Assembly (NCBI RefSeq): GCF_900155525.1
Contig: NZ_LT706952.1
Span: 816,406 to 880,405, forward strand
Length of the DNA: 64,000 nt
Direction of reading: 5' to 3'
DNA from: Mailhella massiliensis
GTDB taxonomy: Bacteria > Desulfobacterota > Desulfovibrionia > Desulfovibrionales > Desulfovibrionaceae
Shown here in pieces: positions 17,498 through 26,403 of the stretch. Each line of letters starts with the position of its first letter. The stretch's first letter is position 1. Below the pieces are notes generated by a model. It did no database searches and was not told the DNA's origin. It saw only the letters and a program-made list of their open reading frames with translations. A program made the translations under genes and the position numbers.

Positions 17498-17917
17498 CCC
17501 GTTGACGGACCTTTCTCCCGGAAAGGCCTTTCCCGGAAAAACGGAGCCGCGCCTCAGCTTCCGTGAAACGGCCATACAAACATGTTTTTTTCCGCAATAA
17601 AAAAAACATGTACGGCAAAAAAAACGCATAAAGGAAAAAATCCCGCCGATTGCGGGCATCACTGTGGAGAAAAAGAAGAAGGTTTCTTTTCTCTGCATGG
17701 AACATACAGACCTCACAGAGCATCATGACCTCATGCACGGCAGAAAAGCGTTGTGAACGCACGCTGTCGTTTTCTGCACGAAAAGGCTTTTCCTTCGCTT
17801 TTTCGTCCGTCTGAGGCAACATGCAATACTTTGCAAGCTTTCCGCCCTTGGCAGAGGAAGAAAGCGTGGTTATTCTTCCCTGCAAGGCCTTCATGCCGTT
17901 CACATCGAGGAGCAATT
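17498..17917 (+). promoter_or_regulatory. htpX upstream region with two adjacent inverted repeats
   Basis: No gene. GCAGAAAA (17740-17747) mirrors TTTTCTGC (17770-17777). Directly next to it ACGAAAAGGC (17778-17787) mirrors GCTTTTTCGT (17797-17806) with a nine-base spacer and one wobble. The nine-base spacing recalls heat-shock operators such as CIRCE, but the sequence is not CIRCE. Regulatory role is inferred. Confidence 0.4.
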
Positions 17918-18778
17918 ATGACCAGCCAGCTTAAAACCCTTCTTCTCATGGCCGGCCTTTCCGCCGTGCTCATCGTCATGGGCAGCGCCCTCGGCGGCCG
18001 TCAGGGCATTCTCGTCGCCCTTGTGTTCGCCGTCATCATGAACATCGGAAGCTTCTGGTTTTCCGACAAGATCGTGCTGTCCATGTACCGCGCGCAGGAA
18101 CTTTCCCCCGAAGACGCCCCCATGGTGCACGACATGGTGGCCGACCTCGCCCGCCGGGCGGGCGTGCCCAAGCCCAGGCTCTACATCGTGCCGCAGGAGG
18201 CTCCCAACGCCTTCGCCACGGGACGCGACCCGGAACACGGCGTCATTGCCGTGACCGACGGCATCATGCGCCTTCTGCCGCCGGAACAGCTGCGCGGCGT
18301 GCTGGCCCATGAAATGGCCCACATCGCCCACCGCGACATTCTCATCCAGACGGTGGCGGGCGTGCTGGCCTCGGCCATTACGGCCATCGCCAACATGCTG
18401 CAGTTCAGCATGATCTTCGGCGGCGCGCGCGACGAGGAAGGCAACAGCAATCCCCTCGCGGCCATCGCCATGATGATACTCGGCCCCCTTGCCGCCGCCC
18501 TCATACAGATGGCCATTTCCCGACGCCGCGAGTACATGGCCGACGCCGCAGGCGCTTCCTACTGCGCCGACCCCATGGCCCTTGCCGGAGCGCTGAACAA
18601 CCTCGACGCCTACAGCCGTCATATTCCCATGCAGGCCAACCCCGCCACGGAAAACATGTTCATCGTGTCGCCCCTTTCCGGGGAATCGCTGCGCCGCATG
18701 TTCAGCACGCATCCGCCCATGGAAGAGCGCATCGCAAACCTGCAGGAAATGGCCCGCACCGGCCGCTACCCCGGCTGA
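17918..18778 (+). CDS. htpX: Membrane zinc metalloprotease HtpX
   Basis: A 286-residue M48 peptidase. Two N-terminal transmembrane helices are followed by the zinc motif HEMAH (H131, H135) and a third ligand region (REYMADAAGA, glutamate). A second hydrophobic hairpin (AIAMMILGPLAAALIQMAI) lies between. HtpX degrades misfolded inner-membrane proteins under stress. ATG follows GAGGAGC. It is transcribed alone and ends at a 15-bp perfect terminator. Confidence 0.93.
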   Translation: MTSQLKTLLLMAGLSAVLIVMGSALGGRQGILVALVFAVIMNIGSFWFSDKIVLSMYRAQELSPEDAPMVHDMVADLARRAGVPKPRLYIVPQEAPNAFATGRDPEHGVIAVTDGIMRLLPPEQLRGVLAHEMAHIAHRDILIQTVAGVLASAITAIANMLQFSMIFGGARDEEGNSNPLAAIAMMILGPLAAALIQMAISRRREYMADAAGASYCADPMALAGALNNLDAYSRHIPMQANPATENMFIVSPLSGESLRRMFSTHPPMEERIANLQEMARTGRYPG

Positions 18779-18826
18779 TGCCCGGCGGCCCAGAGGCCGC
18801 TCCGGTAAAAAACAGCTCTCCGCCGC

Positions 18827-18865
18827 AAAGGGCGGGGCCGGATATTCCCCGGCCCCGCCCTTTTT
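18827..18865 (+). terminator. Strong terminator after htpX
   Basis: AAAGGGCGGGGCCGG (18827-18841) pairs perfectly over 15 bp with 18849-18863, 7-nt loop, followed by T. Confidence 0.88.
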
Positions 18866-18957
18866 GCGCTCCGGGCACTTTCGCCTTGCCTTTCCCCCGG
18901 CTTTACGCCACCCTTGCAGCCATACCACGGACGTTATTTTTCCGCACAGGATACCCC

Positions 18958-20457
18958 ATGATCACTCCTCTTTTTTCCGCACCCGACAGTTTTGCAAGGC
19001 GCGCGCTGGAACAGCTTTTTCCCGTGCTCGACGCCGTCATGCCCATGACCGGACAGCAGCGGCGCGACCTGCCCCTCGCCTGCCGCGATCTTTCCGCCCT
19101 GCTCACCACGGAACGCGACGGCCTTGCCCGCCCCTACTGGACTTCGCCGAGGCTTACTTCCGCGTACCTGCGCTACTTTCTGCCCTGGAACCTGGTACGG
19201 CTTTCCGCGCTTCTGCCCGGTCTGGACTTCGGCAGCATTCCTGAGGAGCCTCTTATTCTCGACATGGGCAGCGGCCCGCTTACCCTGCCCATCGCGCTGT
19301 GGATATCCCGGCCGGATCTTCGTTCGCGCCCCGTCACCGTGGTGGCGAGCGACACCACGCCCCACATTCTCGAACTCGGCCGCAACATCTTCGAAAAGCT
19401 GAGCGATGCGCTCGGAGAAAAGAACCTCTGGACCATCCGCACCATGCGCGCCTCCGTTTCTCTCGCGCCGCGCCGCCTGTATGCCAGACCCGGAGCGCTG
19501 TGGCTGGCCTGCATGGGCAACGTTCTCAACGAAATGGAGGAACGCCGCGCCAGACCCGGCCACAGAATGGGCGAACGCATGCGCGAACTTCTGGAAAGCC
19601 TCTGGGACATGCTCGGCGAAGACGGGCGTATCCTTGCCGTGGAACCGGGAACCCGCCAGGGCGGACGCCTTATCGCGCACCTTCGCAAAAGCGCCCTCGG
19701 CGGCGTGGAGGAGGAATCGGAATACGACGACCTCACCGCCTTCGCCCTGCGCGAGGAGCAGGCCGGGCGGCGCTTCATGAACGAGGACGACGACATGGAG
19801 GATGAGGACGAGGATTTCGGCCTCCCGCCGCTGTTCGAGCCCCTTTCCCCCTGCCCCCATGCGGGCCGATGCCCCATGCTCGACCGGCGCTCCACCGCAT
19901 GGTGCCACGTCAACGCCCCGGCGGAAGGCGCGCCTGAGTCTCTGCGCGCCCTTTCCGCCAGGGCCGGACTGGACAAGGATTCCATAAGTCTTTCCTTCCT
20001 TTCGCTCAGAAAGCTGGAAGACGGGGAACTGTCGCCCGAAGAACATTCCCGCCCCCGGGCAGGAGTACGGGCACGCATCGTTTCCGACGCCTTCGTGGTG
20101 CCGGGCTATCCGGGCCGCGCCCGCTATGCCTGCGCCTCCCCCGGACTCTGCCTCATCCCCGCGTCCTCACACCTGCCGCCCGGCGCACTGTGCACGGCCT
20201 TCCCCACCAGGGAACGCGACATGAAATCCCGCGCCGTCATTCTTGACCTGGAGGAAGCCGGACGGATTCCCCGGCGGAACGAGGAACGGGGAAAAAGACC
20301 CTTCCCTCCCGGACGCGAAAGCGCCCCCTTCGCCCGGAGGGGAAGAACGGAAAGAAGAGACCGCGCCGGAAGTCCCTTCCCCCAAAAGAAAGATTCCCCA
20401 AAAAGGCGTGAAGGCTCCCGCGGCTTCTCCAAAGGCGGAAAAAAGAGCGGAAGCTGA
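18958..20457 (+). CDS. Rsm22-like (small ribosomal subunit) methyltransferase family protein
   Basis: A 499-residue protein. A Rossmann-like SAM site is visible (LILDMGSGPLTLPIALW, near residue 100), and a late cysteine group (CPHAGRCPM, then WCH) near residues 300-320. Both are features of the Rsm22 family linked to ribosomal small-subunit assembly. An acidic insert (NEDDDMEDEDEDF) precedes the cysteines. The last 70 or so residues are a disordered, Arg/Lys/Pro-rich tail, perhaps RNA-binding. The start is chosen at the ATG with CAGG upstream; longer versions run through the htpX terminator. Exact substrate unknown. Confidence 0.75.
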   Translation: MITPLFSAPDSFARRALEQLFPVLDAVMPMTGQQRRDLPLACRDLSALLTTERDGLARPYWTSPRLTSAYLRYFLPWNLVRLSALLPGLDFGSIPEEPLILDMGSGPLTLPIALWISRPDLRSRPVTVVASDTTPHILELGRNIFEKLSDALGEKNLWTIRTMRASVSLAPRRLYARPGALWLACMGNVLNEMEERRARPGHRMGERMRELLESLWDMLGEDGRILAVEPGTRQGGRLIAHLRKSALGGVEEESEYDDLTAFALREEQAGRRFMNEDDDMEDEDEDFGLPPLFEPLSPCPHAGRCPMLDRRSTAWCHVNAPAEGAPESLRALSARAGLDKDSISLSFLSLRKLEDGELSPEEHSRPRAGVRARIVSDAFVVPGYPGRARYACASPGLCLIPASSHLPPGALCTAFPTRERDMKSRAVILDLEEAGRIPRRNEERGKRPFPPGRESAPFARRGRTERRDRAGSPFPQKKDSPKRREGSRGFSKGGKKSGS

Positions 20458-20493
20458 GGTGCGCGCCGCCTCTCCGGCACTTTTTTGCAAAAC

Positions 20494-20519
20494 AAAAGCC
20501 CCTGCCTCTGGCTTTTTTT
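20494..20519 (+). terminator. Terminator before the glutaredoxin-FTR pair
   Basis: AAAAGCC and GGCTTTTTTT stem with a 9-nt loop and a long T-run. Confidence 0.7.
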
Positions 20520-20583
20520 CGGGAAAGGAGCATACTTTTTTCACCCGGACAGCACCGGGTTCATGCTCGTAAGGAGACTACCC

Positions 20584-21012
20584 ATGAATTCTTCCATCGC
20601 CATCATTGCCGCCATCGCCGTCGTCGCCGTTATCGCGGTTCTTTTTCTGAGAAAGAAAAACGCCCCCGTCAAAGAAGAGGCCCCGGAAGAAAAGGGTCCT
20701 CAGGGGGATCCTGAACTGTACGCTCTCGGGATGAACCCCATCTCCGAAAAGCCCATCATGTACGCTCTCACCACCTGCCAGCACTGCAAGAACACCAGGA
20801 AATTCCTGGATGCCAACAACGTCGACTACATCGTCATTTATCTGGACGAGTATTCCGGCTCGCAGCGTTCCGACCTCATGGAAAAAGTGCGTACCTACAA
20901 TCCTCGCGGAACCTTCCCCACCATTCTCGTGCCCGGCGGAAAGGTGATTGTCGGGTTCCGCAAACAGCTCATGCAGGAGGCACTGATCCATGACGCCGGA
21001 ACAACTGCTTGA
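20584..21012 (+). CDS. Membrane-anchored glutaredoxin/thioredoxin-like protein
   Basis: A 142-residue protein. One N-terminal transmembrane helix (residues about 4-22) and a charged linker (KEEAPEEK) lead to a thioredoxin fold with an active-site CQHC (C65, C68) and a cis-proline region (GTFPTILV). AAGGAG precedes the ATG. The last 23 bases overlap the start of the ferredoxin-thioredoxin reductase gene, so the two products are surely made together. Probable role: a dithiol partner that takes electrons from the reductase. The side of the membrane is not proven; the basic residues after the helix favour a cytoplasmic domain. Confidence 0.85.
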   Translation: MNSSIAIIAAIAVVAVIAVLFLRKKNAPVKEEAPEEKGPQGDPELYALGMNPISEKPIMYALTTCQHCKNTRKFLDANNVDYIVIYLDEYSGSQRSDLMEKVRTYNPRGTFPTILVPGGKVIVGFRKQLMQEALIHDAGTTA

Positions 21013-21319
21013 TTGTCTGGCCAAGGGGGCCGCAGCCAAAGGATACTATCTTCACGCCGATCATGAACACTGCCTCGGTACGGCGGAAAGCCTGCTGGCC
21101 AACAAGGAGCGCTACGGCTACATGTGCTGCCCCTGCCGCCTTGCCTGTTCCGACAGGCAGCAGGACAGCGACATCATCTGTCCCTGCGTGTACCGCGATG
21201 CCGACATAGCCGAATACGGGGCGTGTTTCTGCTCCTTCTACGTTTCCGAGGAACATAAGGACGACCCGGACTTCTTCCCCGAAGTGGAAGAACGGCGCGA
21301 TCCTTCCCGCGGTCTGTAA
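20990..21319 (+). CDS. Ferredoxin-thioredoxin reductase, catalytic subunit
   Basis: A 109-residue protein with the cysteine pattern of FTR beta chains: CPC (47-49), CPC (64-66) and CFC (79-81), where plant and cyanobacterial proteins have CHC last. These bind a 4Fe-4S cluster next to the redox disulfide and allow a one-electron donor, ferredoxin, to reduce a thioredoxin-like disulfide. It starts inside the glutaredoxin-like gene (GGAGG ten bases upstream). No variable subunit is present, as is usual in anaerobes. Confidence 0.88.
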   Translation: MTPEQLLDCLAKGAAAKGYYLHADHEHCLGTAESLLANKERYGYMCCPCRLACSDRQQDSDIICPCVYRDADIAEYGACFCSFYVSEEHKDDPDFFPEVEERRDPSRGL

Positions 21320-21391
21320 TAACAGCGAAAATCCTTGCCCTGTCATGCGGCGGATGCCATACTTTTTCCATACACGGAAAAAGGAGCCGGT

Positions 21392-22867
21392 ATGCGCCGC
21401 ATATTCTTGTCCGCCGCTCTCGCGGCCGTTCTTCTCTGCCTTCCCTCTCCCTCCCCCGCCGGCGATGCGCCCGCGCAGAACGCGCGCCTCGTCAAAACCG
21501 TAATCCTGAGCCGCCACGGCGTACGCCCGCCCACGCAGTCGCCGGAAACGCTCGCCTCCTGGAGTTCTCGCGCCTGGCCTGCATGGAACACGCCGCCCGG
21601 CCATCTTACCGAAAGGGGCGCAGCCCTCATCCGCGCGGAATGGGAGGTCATGCGTCAAGACCTTGCCTTCGACGGGCTTCTGCCCGCCTCGGAATGCCCG
21701 GAAAAAGGCAGCGTGTTCCTCTATGCCGACAACGAAGAACGCACCCTTGCCACGGCGCGCGCCATGCTGGAAGGCCTTGCCCCCGGCTGCGGCTTCGAGG
21801 TGAATGCCGGCCATGCCCGCCGCGATCCCGTATTTCATCCCGTGAAAAGCGGCTTTCTGCCTTCCCCGCAGCTTTCCGTGCAGGAACGGCGGGAGCTGGA
21901 AAGGCAGATTGCCGCCGTACAGAGAAGCACGGAAAAAAGCGTGGCGGAACTTTCCTCCGTACTCGGCAGGAGTCCGGCCATGTGCATACCCGGCGTACCT
22001 TCCTGCACGCTTGCGGACATGCCCACCCTTCTGCACTTCCCCGAAGCGGGGCGGCCGGAAAGCGTTTCCCTGAGCGGAGGCCTGGCCACGGCCTCCACCC
22101 TTGCGGAAATTCTGCTGCTGGAAAGTCTGGAATGGCCCGGAAAGGCGCAGTCTCTGGCGACGAAGATTCCCGATCCGCTGCCTCAGGGGCCGGGTACGCC
22201 GGTGGAAATCAAGGCAAGAGAGATCATTCTCGCCCCGCGTTCCGACAGACCGGGCGTCGCCGTTCTTCCGCCTCTCTCCCGATGGGAGGCCGCCCCCATG
22301 GAGGAAGGCGGGATCATCATGGTCAACCCGGATACGGCGCTGCGCCTTCTGCCCGTGCACACGAAGGTGCAGAGCGCCGTGCAGCGATTCCCCGCCGTGG
22401 CCGGACAGGAAGGCATGCCCCTGCTCGTTCTCATGGCGGAGGCCCTTGCCGGGGAATCGCCCGTCAGGGCGGCCAACGAGGCGAAGCTTGTCGTGTTTTC
22501 CGGGCACGACACCAACATGGTCAATATCGCGGGGCTTCTGAACCTGCACTGGAACAACGGCCCCTTCCCTGCGGACAGCACGCCCCCCGGTTCCATGCTG
22601 GCGCTGAGGCTCTGGGAAACGCCGCAGGGCCGTATGGTGCAGGCTTCCTTCCTCTGTCAGCGCCTGAGCGCCTTTTTAAGTACGGACAGCGCAGCCATGC
22701 GAGCCTCCGCCCTGCATGAGGCGCCGCTTCTCCTGCCCGGAGCATACGCGGACACTCCCGCAGGCCCGGCCCTGCCTTTGAAGGACTTTCTCCTGCTTGT
22801 GCGCGGTATGGCGGGAAGCGAACTTTCCGTAAGGACGGCTCTGCTCTTTGCCGCGCAAAAGAACTGA
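21392..22867 (+). CDS. Periplasmic histidine acid phosphatase (phytase/glucose-1-phosphatase type)
   Basis: A 491-residue exported protein. A signal peptide (LSAALAAVLLCLPSPSPAG) is followed by the phosphohistidine motif RHGVRPP (H42) and, near the C-terminus, SGHDTN with the proton-donor aspartate. Both are hallmarks of histidine phosphatase branch 2 (AppA, Agp). It would release phosphate from phytate or sugar phosphates in the periplasm. ATG follows AAGGAG. It is longer than E. coli AppA by some 60 residues. Monocistronic; a 30-bp palindrome follows. Confidence 0.87.
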   Translation: MRRIFLSAALAAVLLCLPSPSPAGDAPAQNARLVKTVILSRHGVRPPTQSPETLASWSSRAWPAWNTPPGHLTERGAALIRAEWEVMRQDLAFDGLLPASECPEKGSVFLYADNEERTLATARAMLEGLAPGCGFEVNAGHARRDPVFHPVKSGFLPSPQLSVQERRELERQIAAVQRSTEKSVAELSSVLGRSPAMCIPGVPSCTLADMPTLLHFPEAGRPESVSLSGGLATASTLAEILLLESLEWPGKAQSLATKIPDPLPQGPGTPVEIKAREIILAPRSDRPGVAVLPPLSRWEAAPMEEGGIIMVNPDTALRLLPVHTKVQSAVQRFPAVAGQEGMPLLVLMAEALAGESPVRAANEAKLVVFSGHDTNMVNIAGLLNLHWNNGPFPADSTPPGSMLALRLWETPQGRMVQASFLCQRLSAFLSTDSAAMRASALHEAPLLLPGAYADTPAGPALPLKDFLLLVRGMAGSELSVRTALLFAAQKN

Positions 22868-22890
22868 AAAAACGCCTCTGAACCGGCATG

Positions 22891-22925
22891 ACGTATGCCG
22901 CGCCCGGGCGCGGCATACGTTTTTC
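22891..22925 (+). terminator. 30-bp perfect palindrome terminator after the phosphatase gene
   Basis: Bases 22891-22920 are a perfect palindrome (ACGTATGCCGCGCCC and its mirror), followed by TTTTT on the plus strand. It also lies just after trpA on the other strand, where no T-run follows. Confidence 0.8.
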
Positions 22926-23694
22926 AGCTTCTCCAGATACGCAGGAACGACGCAGGAGAGCCGCCTCCGTCGATGTGCCTGAGCAGCGCGCTGCCGAACA
23001 CCGCCGCATCGGGACGTATCTTTCCGGGCAGGGCGGCAAGCTGCTCCGGCGCACGCAGGCCGAAGCCGAGGGCCGCAGGCAGGGCAAACACCCCGCGCAC
23101 GCGCGAGAGCACCTCCGGCACCTCCGGGGGCAGGCGATCCCTCTCGCCCGTGGTCCCCATGACGGAAACCACATACACATAGCCTTCCGAAACATCGGCG
23201 TAGAGCTTCATGCGCTCCTTCGGGGTATTGGGCCCCACAAGAGGGATGAGCGCCAGAGAATGCGCGGCGAGAATCTCCCGTACCCGTCCGGCCTCGTCAT
23301 AGGGCAGATCCGGCACGATGAAGCCGTGCACGCCCGCCTCTTCCGCTTCGCGGGCAAGCCTTTCCAGACCGTACTGAAGGAAGGGATTCATGTACCCCAT
23401 GAGCACGATGCCCGCCCGGAACCCGCCTTTGCGCGCCTTGAGTCCCTGCAGAATGCCGCGGAGCGTCACGCCGTCATTCAACACCCGCTGCGAAGCTTCC
23501 GCCACCACGGGGCCGTCGGCCACGGGGTCGGAAAAAGGCACGCCTATTTCCATGATGTCCGCACCGTTTTCGTCAAGCTCGCGGAGAATGTCCCAGAATC
23601 TTTCCCGTGAAGGAAAACCCGCCGTCACAAAGGGAATGAGCGCCGTGCGGCCCGCCGCGTTGGCGGCGCGAATCTTCTTTTCCAGAATATGCAT
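22924..23694 (-). CDS. trpA: Tryptophan synthase alpha subunit
   Basis: A 256-residue TIM-barrel protein. Conserved pieces are FVTAGFPS, the catalytic-region DIMEIGVPFSDPVADGP, and IVPDLPYDEAG. TrpA splits indole-3-glycerol phosphate and channels indole to TrpB. It is the last gene of the trp operon, 45 bp after trpB, with GAGGTG upstream of the ATG. Confidence 0.95.
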   Translation of the reverse strand: MHILEKKIRAANAAGRTALIPFVTAGFPSRERFWDILRELDENGADIMEIGVPFSDPVADGPVVAEASQRVLNDGVTLRGILQGLKARKGGFRAGIVLMGYMNPFLQYGLERLAREAEEAGVHGFIVPDLPYDEAGRVREILAAHSLALIPLVGPNTPKERMKLYADVSEGYVYVVSVMGTTGERDRLPPEVPEVLSRVRGVFALPAALGFGLRAPEQLAALPGKIRPDAAVFGSALLRHIDGGGSPASFLRIWRS

Positions 23695-23739
23695 ACTTCA
23701 CCTCGCGGCCGTGCCGCTTTTTTTTAACCGCAACATGCG

Positions 23740-24909
23740 CTAAAGGCCGAGGGCCTTTTCCACGATGTCCATGTCCTTGTCGCCCCGGCCGGAAAGGTTG
23801 ACCAGCACGCGGCTTTCCGGCGCGAAGTCTTCGGGATGGGCAAGCACATAGGCAAGCGCGTGGGAGGATTCCAGAGCAGGGAGTATTCCCTCCGCCCGGC
23901 AGAGCTTCTGAAACGCGGCAAGGGCCTCGTCGTCGTAGGCCACCGCATATTTCACGCGGCCCGAGGCGGCGAGATACGCGTGTTCCGGCCCCACGCCGGG
24001 GTAATCCAGACCGGCGGAAATGGAACCGGAAGGCAGAATCTGCCCGTCCTCATCCTGAAGCAGCATGGTGTATTCCCCGTGCAGCACGCCGGGACGGCCG
24101 AGATTGATGGCCGCCGAATGCATACAGCCTTCCTCTCCCGTGCCTCCTGCCTCCACGCCGATGAGACGCACCGGGGCATCCGGCACGAAGGGCGAGAACA
24201 TGCCTATGGCGTTGGAACCGCCGCCCACGGCCGCCACCACGGCGTCGGGCAGATGCCCCGTCTTCTCCAGCATCTGCGCGCGGGCCTCGCGGCCGATGAC
24301 GCTCTGAAACTCCCGCACGAGGTCGGGGAAGGGATACGGCCCCGCCGCCGTGCCGAAGCAGTAATGCGTGCTGCCCTGAAGCGATATCCACGCGCGAAGA
24401 GCGGCGTTGATGGCGTCCTTCAGCGTGCGGGAACCGCTTTCCACAGGCACCACTTCCGCGCCCATGAGGCGCATCCTGCGCACGTTGGCCGACTGCCGCT
24501 CCACGTCTTCCGCGCCCATGAACACGGTGCACTTCATGCCGAGCCTTGCCGCCGCGGCAGCCGTGGCCACGCCGTGCTGCCCCGCGCCCGTTTCCGCAAT
24601 GAGGGCCGTCTTGCCCATATGGCGGGCAAGCAGCGCCTGCCCCAGGGTATTGTTGATCTTGTGCGCGCCGGTATGCAGCAGATCCTCGCGCTTGAGCCAC
24701 AGCTCAAAGCCCAGCTCCGCCGACAGCGAGGGGCAGAAGGTGAGCGGCGTTTCGCGGCCCGCATAGTCGTGCAGCAGCTCCTGAAGTTCCTGCTGAAATT
24801 CACGCGAGGGCAGTATGGAGGCCATGGCCTCTTCCAGTTCCACCAGCGGCGGCATGAGCAGCTCCGGCACGAAGCAGCCGCCGAAATCTCCGAAATATCC
24901 TTTTCTCAC
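23740..24909 (-). CDS. trpB: Tryptophan synthase beta subunit
   Basis: A 389-residue PLP enzyme. The PLP lysine lies in [13 protein letters not shown]; the phosphate-binding loop GGGSNAIG and the N-terminal [15 protein letters not shown] are typical of TrpB1. The start is a GTG preceded by AAGGAG at seven bases; an upstream ATG frame would add a run of arginines from the trpF coding region and is rejected. The GTGA overlaps the trpF stop. Confidence 0.95.
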   Translation of the reverse strand: MRKGYFGDFGGCFVPELLMPPLVELEEAMASILPSREFQQELQELLHDYAGRETPLTFCPSLSAELGFELWLKREDLLHTGAHKINNTLGQALLARHMGKTALIAETGAGQHGVATAAAAARLGMKCTVFMGAEDVERQSANVRRMRLMGAEVVPVESGSRTLKDAINAALRAWISLQGSTHYCFGTAAGPYPFPDLVREFQSVIGREARAQMLEKTGHLPDAVVAAVGGGSNAIGMFSPFVPDAPVRLIGVEAGGTGEEGCMHSAAINLGRPGVLHGEYTMLLQDEDGQILPSGSISAGLDYPGVGPEHAYLAASGRVKYAVAYDDEALAAFQKLCRAEGILPALESSHALAYVLAHPEDFAPESRVLVNLSGRGDKDMDIVEKALGL

Positions 24910-25595
24910 AGCGTATCTCCTTCCGGCCCGCACACGGCGCAGGCCGCCGAACGCTCCGCCTCTGCGGAGCCTGCGCCGCCTCCGGCGGCTTCCCACAGTC
25001 GCACCCTCTCCACGGCCTGAGTCATGAGCGATTCATCCTTCACGCCGGGAGAGGTTTCCAGTTTCGAATTGAAGTCGAGCCCGTCCGGCGTGCAGAGGCC
25101 CAGAGCCCGCGCCGCATTCTCCGGACCGAGCCCGCCGGAAAGAAACCACGGGTGCGGGAAGCGAAGTCCGCTCAGCGCCCCCCAGTCCAGTTCCCTGCCG
25201 CTGCCCATGCCCGCATCGAGAAGATAGCAGCCGCATGTTCCGGCAAAGGCGGCGATATTCTCCTCAAGCTCCTTCCGCGAGGCGCAGCCTGCCGGCCAGA
25301 GTACGCGGATGACGCTCTCCGCCGGAAAGGCCCGGGCGAAATCCGCGCTCTGTGAGCCGTGCAGCTGCACATAGTCAAGGCGTGCAAGGCGCACGATATC
25401 CCGTATCTCTTCCGCGCTCTGCCGCACGAAAACGCCCACACGCTTCATGCCGTGCGTATCCAGCGCCGAAACCTGATGCGGCGTGACGTTGCGCGGACTC
25501 GCTTCATGAAACACGAAGCCGCAGAACTCCACGCCGAGCTCCGCCGCGGCATCCACCGCGCGCTGACTGCTCATGCCGCAGATTTTAATCCGCAT
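24906..25595 (-). CDS. trpF: Phosphoribosylanthranilate isomerase
   Basis: A 229-residue TIM-barrel enzyme starting [10 protein letters not shown], the typical TrpF beginning with the catalytic cysteine. [14 protein letters not shown] and the late [15 protein letters not shown] carry other conserved sites. It isomerises PRA to CdRP. It overlaps trpC by 11 bp and trpB by 4 bp, in a tightly coupled operon. The C-terminus has an alanine/glycine-rich extension. Confidence 0.95.
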   Translation of the reverse strand: MRIKICGMSSQRAVDAAAELGVEFCGFVFHEASPRNVTPHQVSALDTHGMKRVGVFVRQSAEEIRDIVRLARLDYVQLHGSQSADFARAFPAESVIRVLWPAGCASRKELEENIAAFAGTCGCYLLDAGMGSGRELDWGALSGLRFPHPWFLSGGLGPENAARALGLCTPDGLDFNSKLETSPGVKDESLMTQAVERVRLWEAAGGGAGSAEAERSAACAVCGPEGDTL

Positions 25596-26403
25596 TCCGC
25601 ACCTCCCCTTTTCCGAGCAGCTCAGCAAGCGCCTCGCCGGGTCTGCCCCCTTCCATGAGGGCCGAACCTACAAGCGCGGCGGAAAAGCCCCGCTGCGCGG
25701 CCTGCTCAAGGTCGGCGCGGCACCCCATGCCGCTTGCCGCAATCCAGAGTTCCCCGCGTTCCGGCGGGCACGTTTCGATAAGGCGGAGGCAGGCGCTTCT
25801 GTCCACTTTGAGACTTGCAAGATCGCGCGCGTTTACCTGAATGATGCGGGCCCCGCTTTCGCGCGCAAGGGCGAGATCCTTCTCGTCAAACACCTCGACC
25901 ACGGCTTCCATGCCGCCCTTCTCCGCCCTTTCGCGCAGGTCGCGCAGCGTACGGGCCGAAGGCGTGAGCCTCACGATGAGCAGCAGCGCCGAGGCGGGCG
26001 TAGCCAGCGTGGCGTCCACCTGCGCGGGGTGGAAAAGAAAATCCTTGCGCAGAAGAGGCGGCCTTTTTCCCCCGCGCTTCTCCATGGCCGCCGCCATGCG
26101 GGCAAGGTAGGAAATGTGCCCGTGGAACCAGCGCTCCTCCGTCAGCACGGAAACGGCGGCAGCTCCCGCCTCCCGGTACTGCCGTACCACGTCTTCCGGC
26201 TCCAGAGACTCGCATATCACCCCGCGCGAGGGCGAGGCGCGCTTGTATTCCGCAATCACGGCGAGCGGCCCGCCGCCCGCCTCCAGAGCGCGGGAAAAGG
26301 AGGGGCGTTCCCCGTTCCAAGGCCGAATCTGCTCCGTTCCCTGCCGCGTCAGTTCCTCCACCTCCCGCCTCTTGGCATCCATGAAGCGTTCCAGTCCCGT
26401 CAT
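25585..26403 (-). CDS. trpC: Indole-3-glycerol-phosphate synthase
   Basis: A 272-residue TIM barrel. VIAEYKRASPSRG holds the catalytic lysine; LLRKDFLFHPAQV, IIQVNARDLASLKVD and the late IAASGMGC are family motifs. It closes the indole ring from CdRP. ATG overlaps the trpGD stop (ATGA). Not fused with TrpF as in E. coli. Confidence 0.95.
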   Translation of the reverse strand: MTGLERFMDAKRREVEELTRQGTEQIRPWNGERPSFSRALEAGGGPLAVIAEYKRASPSRGVICESLEPEDVVRQYREAGAAAVSVLTEERWFHGHISYLARMAAAMEKRGGKRPPLLRKDFLFHPAQVDATLATPASALLLIVRLTPSARTLRDLRERAEKGGMEAVVEVFDEKDLALARESGARIIQVNARDLASLKVDRSACLRLIETCPPERGELWIAASGMGCRADLEQAAQRGFSAALVGSALMEGGRPGEALAELLGKGEVRNAD

